This document shows positions 41,741 through 50,239 of a DNA stretch of 64,000 nucleotides, in pieces. The notes below the pieces were generated by a model. It did not search any database. It was not told where the DNA came from and worked only from the letters and a program-made list of their open reading frames with translations. The translations under genes were made by a program, and so were the position numbers. Positions within the stretch are counted from its first letter, which is position 1. Each line of letters opens with the position of its first letter. Source of the stretch: DASQFQ01 sp963805525. GTDB lineage: Bacteria > Actinomycetota > Thermoleophilia > Solirubrobacterales > Solirubrobacteraceae. Where the stretch lies: contig CAWDUT010000006.1 of NCBI GenBank assembly GCA_963805525.1, forward strand, positions 186,001-250,000, written 5' to 3'.

Positions 41741-43431
41741 TAGTAAGTCCGCTCCTGGGGCTCCCACTGGGTCATGGTTACGGGAGCGTAGTCGACCTTC
41801 GGCGCGTCCCCGCCGTTCATCGAGATGGTGATGTGCTTGAGCCACTCGTCGTCGTTGCGCTCCGGGTAGTCGAGCCGGAACTGGGCGCCGCGCGACTCCC
41901 TACGCTCGAGCGCGCCGAGCACGATCGCCTCGGCGCAGTCGAGCATGTAGCCGAGCTCGATCGCCCCCAGCACGTCCTGGTTGAAGACCGTGCCGCGGTC
42001 GTCGACGTAGGCGGAGCGGCTCTCCTCCTTGAGGCGCTGGACGATCTCCATCGCCTCGGTGAGCCCCGCCTCGTCGCGGAACACCGCGACCTTCTCGTTC
42101 ATCATCGTGCCGAGCTCGTCCTTGATCTCGGAGATGCGGCGGCCGCCGTCCTTCCCGCGCCCGAGGATCCCGTCGATCAGCTTCTGCTCGGCGGCCAGGC
42201 CGCTCTGGGCGGGTGGGGGCATCGCCATCCCGGCGGCGCGCTCGGCGGCGTGCTCGCCCGAGCGGCGGCCGAAGATCAGCGTGTCGAGCAGCGAGTTGGC
42301 GCCCAGGCGGTTGCCGCCGTGGACGGAGACGCAGGCGACCTCGCCGGCCGCGTAGAGGCCGGCGATCGACGTCTCGCCCCACACGCCGGCCTTGACGCCG
42401 CCCATGATGTAGTGGCAGCCGGGCTTGATGTGGATCGGCTCGCGCGTGATGTCCACGCCCGCGAAGTCGCGCCCGATGTTGACGATCTCGCGCAGCGCCT
42501 CGAGCGTGCGCTTGCGCGGGACCTTCGTGATGTCCAGCGCCACGGTGCCGTCGGGGAAGCCGCGGCCCTCGTTGATCTCGGTCTGCTCGGAGCGCGAGAC
42601 GACGTCGCGCGAGGCCAGCTCGAGCTTGTTGGGCGCGTACCGCTCCATGAAGCGCTCGCCCTCGGCGTTGTAGAGGTGCGCCCCCTCGCCGCGCGCGCCC
42701 TCGGTGATGAGGATCCCGTTGCCCGCCAGCGTGGTCGGGTGGTACTGGATCATCTCCATGTCCATCAGCGGGGCGCCGATGCGATACGCCTGGGCGATCC
42801 CGTCGCCGGTGCAGATCAGCGCGTTGGTGGTCGGCTTGAAGCACTGGCCGGCCCCGCCGGAGGCGAGGATCACGGACTTGGCGGCGAACAGCTCCATCGC
42901 GCCGTCGCGGATGTTGCGGGCAATCGCGCCGCAGCACTCGCCGGCCTCGTCCTGCACGAGCGCGGTGACGAACCACTCCTCGTAGCGGTCGACGGTCTCG
43001 TGGTGCTTCATCAACTGCTCGTAGAGCACGTGCAGCAGCGCCTGGCCGGTGATGTCGGCGATGTAGTAGGTGCGGGCGGCGGAGGCGCCGCCGAACGCGC
43101 GCGTGCCGAGCTTGCCCTCGGGGTTGCGGTGGAAGGTGACGCCGTGGTGCTCGAGCCACAGCACCTCGCCCGGCGCCTCCCGGCACATGATCTCGATCGC
43201 GTCCTGGTCGCCGAGGTAGTCGGAGCCCTTGACGGTGTCGAACGCGTGCGACTCCCACGAGTCGTCGGGGTTGAGCGCGGCGTTGATCCCGCCCGCTGCC
43301 GCGTTGGAGTGGGAGCGGACGGGATGAACCTTGCTCATGATGGCCACCGACGCTCCGGCGCCCGCGGCGGCGATGGCGGCACGCTGGCCGGCAAGGCCGG
43401 CGCCGATGATGAGTACGTCGTGTGCGGGCAT
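41740..43431 (-). CDS. sdhA: succinate dehydrogenase flavoprotein subunit
   Basis: The 563-residue protein starts HDVLIIGAGLAGQRAAIAAA with the FAD-binding motif GAGLAG. It carries RSHSNAAAGGINAAL with the His that holds FAD covalently in this family, MIQYHPTTLAGNGILITEGA followed by RGEGA, and the catalytic Arg region DVVSRSEQTE. It oxidises succinate to fumarate in the TCA cycle (or the reverse). It heads sdhA-sdhB-HdrB-like, with stop/start overlaps throughout, and is preceded by a tiny membrane ORF and a leader of about 115 bases. Confidence 0.95.
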   Translation of the reverse strand: MPAHDVLIIGAGLAGQRAAIAAAGAGASVAIMSKVHPVRSHSNAAAGGINAALNPDDSWESHAFDTVKGSDYLGDQDAIEIMCREAPGEVLWLEHHGVTFHRNPEGKLGTRAFGGASAARTYYIADITGQALLHVLYEQLMKHHETVDRYEEWFVTALVQDEAGECCGAIARNIRDGAMELFAAKSVILASGGAGQCFKPTTNALICTGDGIAQAYRIGAPLMDMEMIQYHPTTLAGNGILITEGARGEGAHLYNAEGERFMERYAPNKLELASRDVVSRSEQTEINEGRGFPDGTVALDITKVPRKRTLEALREIVNIGRDFAGVDITREPIHIKPGCHYIMGGVKAGVWGETSIAGLYAAGEVACVSVHGGNRLGANSLLDTLIFGRRSGEHAAERAAGMAMPPPAQSGLAAEQKLIDGILGRGKDGGRRISEIKDELGTMMNEKVAVFRDEAGLTEAMEIVQRLKEESRSAYVDDRGTVFNQDVLGAIELGYMLDCAEAIVLGALERRESRGAQFRLDYPERNDDEWLKHITISMNGGDAPKVDYAPVTMTQWEPQERTY

Positions 43432-43486
43432 GGCGGGCGAGTCTATAAGCCGTACGGCCCGCGTCGGCGTGTGGCTTAGCCGGGTG

Positions 43487-43612
43487 TCAACGGCGCCGCG
43501 GCATACGGCGTCGCTGGTGCGCGCGATCCGCCTGGGCCGCGGACGCGAGCCAGGACCAGCCGAGCACGGCTACGACCAGCCACCCGGCGGCCAGCCAAAG
43601 GAACATCGACAT
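43487..43612 (-). CDS. 41-residue single-helix membrane protein upstream of sdhA
   Basis: An ATG at 43612 (second ATG at 43606) follows a very strong ribosome site AGGGAGG (43624 to 43618) with 5-base spacing. The product is one hydrophobic helix (FLWLAAGWLVVAVLGWSWLA) and a basic tail AHQRRRMPRRR, so the C-terminus should stay in the cytoplasm. It is the first gene of the sdh unit, 55 bases before sdhA, and is too short for standard gene calls. Because no SdhC/SdhD anchors exist, it could be a small membrane partner like the SdhF of type E enzymes or CydX-like small subunits (inference). The TGA at 43487 ends the frame. Confidence 0.6.
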   Translation of the reverse strand: MSMFLWLAAGWLVVAVLGWSWLASAAQADRAHQRRRMPRRR

Positions 43613-43739
43613 CTCTACCTCCCTGCGGCGGGTTGAGGCGCCGCATCCAACACCCGCTCCCCAACGGGATCCATCTCGCCGGAAGCTCCGAGTCCGCCCC
43701 GTTCGTGGGGCCCTTCCGCACTCCTGACCACTAAGCGTA
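43613..43739 (-). promoter_or_regulatory. sdh promoter and about 115-base structured leader
   Basis: TACGCT on the minus strand (43739 to 43734) is a candidate -10 box, giving an RNA start near 43727 and a leader of about 115 bases before the small membrane ORF. The leader has a stem GCCCC/GGGGC with loop GTTCGT (43696-43711) and a GCGGCG/CGCCGC pairing close to the ribosome site. No known riboswitch class was recognised. Together with the small ORF this explains the 334 bases between sdhA and the site-2 protease gene. Confidence 0.4.
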
Positions 43740-43756
43740 CCCCTAGCGTCGAGGGG
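43740..43756 (-). terminator. hairpin downstream of the site-2 protease gene
   Basis: CCCCT (43740-43744) and AGGGG (43752-43756) form a short GC stem just past the stop of the protease gene, before the sdh promoter. There is no T run, so it is a weak terminator candidate. Confidence 0.35.
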
Positions 43757-43765
43757 CCAAGCCGC

Positions 43766-44929
43766 TTATGCGCCGCCGGCCTGCGCCTGCAGCGCGCGCG
43801 AGACCTGATCCAGCGTCACAACTCCGCGCAGCCGGCCGTCGCCGTCGACCGCCATCAGCGCGCCGAAGCGCCGCAGCGGCTCGGACGAGAGGAGCACTTC
43901 GAGTGGCGTGTCGGAGCGCACCTGGCCGTCCTCGCCCGGCGGCACCACGAGCTCGCCGACCGGCCGGTGGTCGCCGGCCTCATAGACCTGGCGCAGCGGC
44001 TCGCGGTGGGCGATCCCCATCAGGCGGCCGTCGGCGTCGACGACCGCGAACCAGTCCCAGCCCTGGTAGCGCAGGAAGAAGTCCTCGTACGCGCGCTCGG
44101 CGGGCGTGGTGGCCGGGATCGTGACCGGCTCGGCGTCCATCAGGTCGGCGACCGTGATGCCGTCGAGCCGGTCGGAGAAGTCGCTCTGCAGGATCGCCGT
44201 CCGCGCGGAGGAGCCCAGCAGCCAGGCGAGCATCACGTACCAGAGCCCCCACGTGTCCCCGTCCGCCAGCCGGTACAGGCCGTAGCCGGCCATCAGGACC
44301 GCAAACGCCTGGCCCATGCGCGCGGAGAAGCGCGTGGCCTTCCCTTTCTCCCCGGTCAGCCGCCAGGCGATCGCGCGCGCGATCCGGCCGCCGTCGAGCG
44401 GGAAGGCGGGGACGAGGTTGAACAGCAGCAGGATCACGTTGAAGCCGACGAGCACGGACAGCAGGACGACCGGGATGTCCTCGGTCTGGTTCCCGCTCAG
44501 GCGGCCGGCGTCGAACAGCCGGTCGGGCCCCCACAGCGCGATCGTCACGAGCCCGCCGACGACCACGATCAGCAGCGTCACCAGCGGGCCGGCGGCGGCG
44601 ACGCGGAACTCGGCGCCCGGCGAGTCGGTGTCGCGGCTCATCTTCATCACGCCGCCGAACAGGAAGAGCTCGATCCCCGACACCTCGATGCCCTCGCGGC
44701 GGGCGGCGATCGCGTGCCCCAGCTCGTGTAGCAGGATCGAGCCGAAGAACAGCACCGCCGCGGCCACCGCGACGCCGAAGGCGACCGTGTCCGACGCGGC
44801 AAGGGTTTCCTGGAACGAGTCCTGGAACAGGTAGATGAACAGGAACAGCACGATGAACCAGGACGCGTTGACTCCGATGCGGATCCCGAGGATGCGCGCC
44901 AACTGGAACGAGCTGCCCGAACCGAGCAT
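43766..44929 (-). CDS. site-2-type intramembrane metalloprotease (M50) with C-terminal CBS domains
   Basis: The 387-residue protein has about six hydrophobic helices. HELGH in ILLHELGHAIAARREG supplies zinc ligands and the catalytic Glu, and NLVPAFPLDGGRIARAI supplies the third ligand Asp, as in S2P/SpoIVFB-type proteases. The last about 130 residues form a CBS pair (VADLMDAEPVTIPATTPAER and FGALMAVDGDGRLRGVVTLD), which may sense adenine nucleotides. These proteases cut membrane proteins such as anti-sigma factors. No obvious substrate is next to it; an ECF sigma factor is 9.5 kb away. Confidence 0.9.
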   Translation of the reverse strand: MLGSGSSFQLARILGIRIGVNASWFIVLFLFIYLFQDSFQETLAASDTVAFGVAVAAAVLFFGSILLHELGHAIAARREGIEVSGIELFLFGGVMKMSRDTDSPGAEFRVAAAGPLVTLLIVVVGGLVTIALWGPDRLFDAGRLSGNQTEDIPVVLLSVLVGFNVILLLFNLVPAFPLDGGRIARAIAWRLTGEKGKATRFSARMGQAFAVLMAGYGLYRLADGDTWGLWYVMLAWLLGSSARTAILQSDFSDRLDGITVADLMDAEPVTIPATTPAERAYEDFFLRYQGWDWFAVVDADGRLMGIAHREPLRQVYEAGDHRPVGELVVPPGEDGQVRSDTPLEVLLSSEPLRRFGALMAVDGDGRLRGVVTLDQVSRALQAQAGGA

Positions 44930-45006
44930 GCAGCCATCGTCGCACAGGCCCGACCACTAGCCTGCTGGGCGCCTGATCTGACACCGGAATCGAGGAGACG
45001 AACCGA

Positions 45007-45989
<983 letters not shown>

Positions 45990-45993
<4 letters not shown>

Positions 45994-46394
45994 GCGGCCT
46001 CTCTCACGTGCCAACCACGGCCTGACTTCGTCACCTTGCCCTCCTCGGCGAGGCCCGGCATCACGCGGTACAGGTAGTTCTGCTTGATGCCCATCGACTC
46101 GGCGAGCTCGGGGATGGTGATGCCCGGGCGGGCCTTCACCAGCTCGAGCGCCTGGATGGCGCGGGTGCCCGAACCCTTCGGGCGCCCGCGGCGGCCGGTG
46201 CCGCTGCTCTTCGCGCGGGCCTTGCGGGCGCGGCGCGGGGCGGCCGTGGCGGACGCCGCTCGCGGGCTGGGAGTGCCGACTCCGGAGAGCGCCTGCTCGG
46301 CGGCCTCGAGGCGGTGGTACTCGTCGACCAGGGGTCGCAGCTCCTTCAGCCGCGCCGAGATCTCTTTACGCTTTTCCTCTAGAAAATCGGGCAC
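45990..46394 (-). CDS. small regulator with AT-hook-like motif and winged helix
   Basis: The GTG at 46394 is preceded by AAGGG and gives 134 residues. The N-terminal 40 residues are a charged helix (LEEKRKEISARLKELRPLVD), likely a coiled-coil dimer. Then come a basic Ala/Arg-rich linker with GRRGRPKGSG, an AT-hook-like sequence, and a winged helix (ARPGITIPELAESMGIKQNY followed by LYRVMPGLAEEGKV). It should bind DNA, perhaps AT-rich sites in this GC-rich genome. An inverted repeat 20 bases upstream of the start may be its own operator. Target genes are unknown. Confidence 0.72.
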
Positions 46395-46413
46395 TCAGCA
46401 AACCCTTCCCAAA

Positions 46414-46437
46414 ATTGACTCCTGACGTGAAGTCAAT
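46414..46437. promoter_or_regulatory. inverted repeat ATTGACT-N10-AGTCAAT upstream of the winged-helix gene
   Basis: ATTGACT (46414-46420) and AGTCAAT (46431-46437) are perfect arms with a 10-base spacer, in an unusually AT-rich stretch. On the minus strand the right arm contains TTGACT, a good -35 box. Position just upstream of the regulator start suggests autoregulation. It could also act as a weak terminator of the enoyl-CoA hydratase operon. Confidence 0.45.
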
Positions 46438-46449
46438 GTAACAGGAAAG

Positions 46450-47223
46450 TCACTGACCGGTGAAATGTGCCTTGCCGGGTCCGTGTTCCAAAAAAGAGTG
46501 CACCGCGTTCTGCGTGTCCTGAGTGTCGAACAGGTGTGATGTCAATTCCGCGACACGCCCGTCGGCGCCACGGGTGCCGTGGTCGGCCTGGGCGCGCACG
46601 ATCCGCTTGGTGGCGGCGTGTGCCTGGGTGGGGCCGGCTGCGAGGCCGGCGGCGAACGCCCGCGCCTTCTCCAGCAAGTCGCCGGCCGGCAACACACGGT
46701 TAACCACACCCCAGTCGTGCAGCGTCTCGGCGGTGTACAGACCGCCGGTCATCACGAACTCGCGCGCCCGCGCCGCGCCGGCGCGCTCGGCGATCCGCTG
46801 GGTGCCGCCCATGAGCGGCGTGATGCCGACCACGGCTTCCACCAACCCGAATTGCACACCTTCGCCCGCCCACAGCAGGTCACACGCGAGCGACAGCTCG
46901 AGCGCCGCGGTGAGGCACATCCCGTGCGCGACGGCGAGGGTCGGGAGCGGCAGGTCCTCGATCGCGTGGGCGAACGGCAGCAGCCGCCCGGTCAGCTCGT
47001 CGGCGCCCTCCGACCCGAGCCCCTCGAACACGTGCACGTCGACGCCGGCACTCACCACGTCACCCTCCGCGCGGAAGATCAACGCGCGCGGCAGGTCGTC
47101 CTGGACCTCCGCGATCGCGGCCTCGAGGTCGTCGAACATCGCGGGCCCGAAGAGGTTGAGCGGCGGCGCGTCGAGTACCAGCTCGCCGACGTCGTCGTGC
47201 CGCTCGTAGTACGCCTGTGGCAT
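46450..47223 (-). CDS. enoyl-CoA hydratase/isomerase (crotonase) family protein
   Basis: The ATG at 47223 gives 257 residues. Crotonase features include RALIFRAEGDVVSAGVDVHV, with the oxyanion-hole region, and TLAVAHGMCLTAALELSLAC. FGLVEAVVGITPLMGGTQRI carries the usual acidic position, and TGGLYTAETLHDWGVVNRVL follows. The GAD or GGG oxyanion sequence is replaced by SAGVD and HGMCLTA, so the reaction may differ from plain hydration. It overlaps the SRPBCC gene by one base, which suggests a three-gene operon reading 48577 to 46450. Confidence 0.85.
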   Translation of the reverse strand: MPQAYYERHDDVGELVLDAPPLNLFGPAMFDDLEAAIAEVQDDLPRALIFRAEGDVVSAGVDVHVFEGLGSEGADELTGRLLPFAHAIEDLPLPTLAVAHGMCLTAALELSLACDLLWAGEGVQFGLVEAVVGITPLMGGTQRIAERAGAARAREFVMTGGLYTAETLHDWGVVNRVLPAGDLLEKARAFAAGLAAGPTQAHAATKRIVRAQADHGTRGADGRVAELTSHLFDTQDTQNAVHSFLEHGPGKAHFTGQ

Positions 47224-47669
47224 CAGCTCTCCAGCAGCTTCTTGAGCTTCTTGAGTGACTTGTCGGCCTCGCGCTTGGGCATCCCGCCCACCAGCACGCG
47301 CGACGCGAGCCGCCCCATCGCGCCGCCCGGCGCCTCGAACGTGTTCTCGTACTCGAAGTGCGTGCCGCCGTTGCCGTTGGGCGCGAGCTTGTTGGTCACG
47401 CGCGCGTAGGAGCCGGCCGGGCCCTTGCCCTCCCAGGTCCCGACCTTCGGCGCGTCGCACTCGGTCAGCGTCCAGTGCACGGTGAACGGCGCGCCGCGCA
47501 GCGCGAGCCGCTGCTCGACCTTGAAGCCCTCGCGCACCGGGCCTTCGTCGACCTCGGCGATCTTGCGGTGGATCGACACCCACTGCGAGTAGCGGGTGGG
47601 GTCCATGATCGTCTTCCAGACCTCCTCCGGCGGGCGATCGATGTCGATCGTGGTCGACACGGTGCTCAT
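47223..47669 (-). CDS. SRPBCC (START/Bet v 1-like) lipid- or ligand-binding protein
   Basis: The ATG at 47669 gives 148 residues. It has the SRPBCC/polyketide-cyclase pattern: TVSTTIDIDRPPEEVWKTIM at the N-terminus, then RYSQWVSIHRK, VHWTLTECDAPKVGTWEGKG and THFEYENTFEAPGG, with a long C-terminal helix KREADKSLKKLKKLLES. These domains bind hydrophobic ligands in a deep pocket. It is encoded between a crotonase and an atypical SDR with overlapping ends, so the trio may act on one lipid or polyketide-like compound (inference). Confidence 0.85.
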   Translation of the reverse strand: MSTVSTTIDIDRPPEEVWKTIMDPTRYSQWVSIHRKIAEVDEGPVREGFKVEQRLALRGAPFTVHWTLTECDAPKVGTWEGKGPAGSYARVTNKLAPNGNGGTHFEYENTFEAPGGAMGRLASRVLVGGMPKREADKSLKKLKKLLES

Positions 47670-48577
47670 CGCGCCGCCAGTTCCTCGTCGCGCTCCCACT
47701 CGCGCAGCGCGCGCTCGACCGCGGCGTCGAACGAGTGCAGGCGCACGCCGAAGGCCGGGGCGGCATCGTGGCGCGGCAGCAGGTCGTGTTCGAGCGATTC
47801 CATGAGGGGTGCGATCAGTCCGACGTCCTCGCCGGCGATCGCGGAGGCCACGACGGAGGCCAGCCCCGTCATCGTCACGTCGATGCCGACGCGGGGGCGG
47901 CGGACCAGCATGGCGTCGGCGATCCGCTCGACGAGCTCCCCGTAGCTCATCACGTCCGGCCCGCCGATGTCCCACGACCGGCCGGAGAGCTCGCGCGGGG
48001 CGGTCGCCGAGCGGGTCAGGAACTCGAGCATGTCGCGGCCGTCGACCGGCGCGGTGCGGTTGTCGCGCCAGGCGGGGAGCGCGAGCACCGGCATCCGCTC
48101 GACCAGCCGCACGAGGAAGCGGAACGAGCGCGAGCGCGCGCCGATCACGATCGAGGCGCGGAACGCGATCGACTCCGGCGCCGCGGCGAGCAGCAGCTCC
48201 TCGACCGCGAGCCGCGAGGCGAGGTGGCGGGAGATGTGGCCGTCGGCCGGCAGCAGGCCGCCGAGGTAGACGATCCGCCGCACGCCAGCGGCTGCCGCCG
48301 CGGCCGCGAAGTGCTCGGCCGCCTCCCGCTCGAGGTCGGCGAAGCCGTTGCCCGGCCCCTCCATCGAGTGGATCAGGAAGTAGGCGACCTCGACGCCGTC
48401 GAGCGCGCGGTCGAGCCCGGTGCCGGCGATCGCGTCGCCCTCGACAACGTCGTCGACCGGCGCCGTGATGCGCGCCGCCGAGCGCCCGTAGCCGCGCACG
48501 GTGTGGCCCGCCGCGTTGAGGCGCGGCACGAGGGCGGCTCCGATGTAGCCCGAGGCTCCGGTGACGAGGATCTGCAT
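47666..48577 (-). CDS. NAD(P)-binding atypical SDR (YbjT/NmrA-like)
   Basis: The 303-residue protein starts QILVTGASGYIGAALVPRLN with Rossmann motif GASGYIG and has VVEGDAIAGTGLDRALDGVE, AYFLIHSM and RIVYLGGLLPA, as in the YbjT/NmrA group of atypical SDRs. The SHLASR region lacks the classical YxxxK catalytic pair, so it may bind NAD(P) for sensing or quinone reduction. It opens the three-gene operon with SRPBCC and crotonase genes and is 4 bases overlapped with the former. Confidence 0.83.
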   Translation of the reverse strand: MQILVTGASGYIGAALVPRLNAAGHTVRGYGRSAARITAPVDDVVEGDAIAGTGLDRALDGVEVAYFLIHSMEGPGNGFADLEREAAEHFAAAAAAAGVRRIVYLGGLLPADGHISRHLASRLAVEELLLAAAPESIAFRASIVIGARSRSFRFLVRLVERMPVLALPAWRDNRTAPVDGRDMLEFLTRSATAPRELSGRSWDIGGPDVMSYGELVERIADAMLVRRPRVGIDVTMTGLASVVASAIAGEDVGLIAPLMESLEHDLLPRHDAAPAFGVRLHSFDAAVERALREWERDEELAAR

Positions 48578-48766
48578 GACTCTCTCCCAGCGTACGTGCC
48601 CAAAGTGCGGGGTGGATGACTCGCAACCAGGGCGAAACGGGCGTGGAAATCGCCTCCTAGCGGGAACTTCGAGGAAAACCCTGCGCGGTGCGGGAAGTCC
48701 TGCCCCGACCCCCCTTGAAGGCCGCCGTTCGGCGCGCTTTAGTCGGCCCCGGCTTGTGACGGACTA
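48578..48766. promoter_or_regulatory. 189-base divergent intergenic region
   Basis: The gap lies between the SDR operon (minus) and the four-Cys small gene (plus). On the minus strand TACGCT and GGGAGAG precede the SDR ATG. No known riboswitch or RNA family was recognised. A short frame encoding CPKCG (from 48561) has no second Cys pair and is not called. Confidence 0.3.
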
Positions 48767-48796
48767 GTGAACGATGGGGGGCTCGGGGACGTGGCA

Positions 48797-49015
48797 GTGA
48801 GGCAGGTCAAGAAGGTCAGCTGCGAGGACTGCTTCTTTCGCAAGAACATGTTGTGCGCACTGGACCTCGACGAGGCTTGCCCGACGTTCCGCCCCGACCA
48901 TCCGGAAGGGCTGCGGCCGCCGCAGCAGCTGCGCTTCGTGTTCAGGCAGGAGCGTCGCCGGCAGGCCGCCTGGGCGTTCCCGGACGCGCAGGAGCAGGCC
49001 GCCCTTCACGCCTGA
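48797..49015 (+). CDS. small four-cysteine (zinc-finger-like) protein
   Basis: Starts at GTG 48797 (72 residues) or GTG 48767 (82 residues) are both possible; the shorter begins RQVKKVSCEDCFFRKNMLCA. Four Cys in the order CxxC-x7-C-x8-C (SCEDCFFRKNMLC then ACPTFRP) look like a small zinc site, followed by an Arg/Gln-rich tail. I know of similar short proteins in other actinobacteria, but no function is established. The last 74 bases overlap the antiporter gene in antisense, which is unusual here. Confidence 0.65.
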   Translation: MRQVKKVSCEDCFFRKNMLCALDLDEACPTFRPDHPEGLRPPQQLRFVFRQERRRQAAWAFPDAQEQAALHA

Positions 49016-50189
49016 TGAGCCACTCAGACCCCGGCGTGTCGGTCAGCCCGTGCAAGAGCACGGAGGCGAACACGCACAGGGCGGCGAGGTTGAAGATGCG
49101 CTCGGCGCCGGGCACGCCCTCGCCGAGCACGAACAGCGAGAACGTCATGGTCGCGACGCCCTTGGGGCCGAACCAGGCCATGAAGCCCTTGGTCGCGTTG
49201 TCGAGCGACGTGCCGGCCAGCGCGATCCAGATCGCGACCGGCCGCGCGAGCAGCAGCACGACCGCGGCGAACCCGACCGCCGCCCAGCCGTCGCCGAACA
49301 GGCCCTCGGTGGTCAGCAGCGCGCCGAACACGACGAAGATCCCGAGCTTGACGATCTCGACGATGTCGTCGGCGCGGTTCTCGAAGCTCACGCGCAGGTC
49401 CGGGCGCAGGATCCCGAGCGTGATCGCGCCGACGAACACGGCGATGAAGCCGTTGCCCGCCGGCGGCAGTCCGACCGTGACGCCGTAGATGGTGAACGCC
49501 ACGCCGAGCGCGTAGAGCGACTGCGCGTGGGCCGGGATCGAGTCGGTCAGCTTGCGGCCCCGCGGCATCAGCTTGGACGCCACCCACGCCAGCGCGATGC
49601 CGAACGCGAAGCCCAGCGTCACGTCCTGGAGCACGAACTTCCACCACACGAAGCCCTGCTCGTCGGCGAGCGCGGCGGTGAAGGCGAGCACGGCCGGTAG
49701 CGCCAAGCCGTCGTTGAGGCCTGACTCGAGGTTGAGCGAGTGGCGCACGATCCGCGGCACGCGCGGGTTGGTCACCACCGAGGAGGAGAGCACCGGGTCG
49801 GTGGGGGAGAGCAGCGCGCCGAGCAGCGCCGACGCGAGCCAGTCGAGCCCGACGATCCAGTGTGCGGCGGCCGCCACCACGGCGCCCGTGATCGGCATCC
49901 CGAGCACCAGCTTGCGGAACGGCACGTGCCACTCGCGCTGGAGCATCTCGGCCTCGACCTCGAGCCCGTCGCGGAACAGGATCACCACCAGGGCGACGAT
50001 CGCGAGGTCGTGCACGAACTCCGAGCGGGCGCCGAAGTCGAGCACCTCCAAGCCGCCGTCGCCGAGCACGAAGCCGGTGACGACAAAGAGGGCCGCCACC
50101 GACAGGAACGACCGCCGCACCAGCCCCGCGACGAGCGCCCCCACCATCAGCAGGCCACCGAAGACGAGCAGCACGGTCTCGAGGCTCAC
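48942..50189 (-). CDS. CPA1-family Na+/H+ antiporter
   Basis: The GTG at 50189 gives 415 residues with about 12 membrane helices. The core motif LLGALLSPTDPVLSSSVVTN and the ESGLNDGLALPAVLAF helix carry the Asp residues that bind cations in the CPA1 (NhaP/NHE) family, and RVSFENRADDIVEIVKLGIF is the second conserved part. It exchanges Na+ or K+ for protons in pH and salt control. A short Pro/Arg-rich tail ends the protein. It is divergent from the MBL hydrolase with a 50-base gap and convergent with the four-Cys gene. Confidence 0.88.
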   Translation of the reverse strand: MSLETVLLVFGGLLMVGALVAGLVRRSFLSVAALFVVTGFVLGDGGLEVLDFGARSEFVHDLAIVALVVILFRDGLEVEAEMLQREWHVPFRKLVLGMPITGAVVAAAAHWIVGLDWLASALLGALLSPTDPVLSSSVVTNPRVPRIVRHSLNLESGLNDGLALPAVLAFTAALADEQGFVWWKFVLQDVTLGFAFGIALAWVASKLMPRGRKLTDSIPAHAQSLYALGVAFTIYGVTVGLPPAGNGFIAVFVGAITLGILRPDLRVSFENRADDIVEIVKLGIFVVFGALLTTEGLFGDGWAAVGFAAVVLLLARPVAIWIALAGTSLDNATKGFMAWFGPKGVATMTFSLFVLGEGVPGAERIFNLAALCVFASVLLHGLTDTPGSEWLIRREGRPAPARPGTPRRPAGDAPA

Positions 50190-50239
50190 CGGGCTAGAGT
50201 CTTGCAGCGAGATTCACTGAGGAGGAGGGCCTCAACGAC

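Noticed and set aside
48561..48767. 68-codon frame with a CPKCG motif
   Set aside because: It has only one Cys pair, no second zinc half and no ribosome site, and starts within the SDR gene region.
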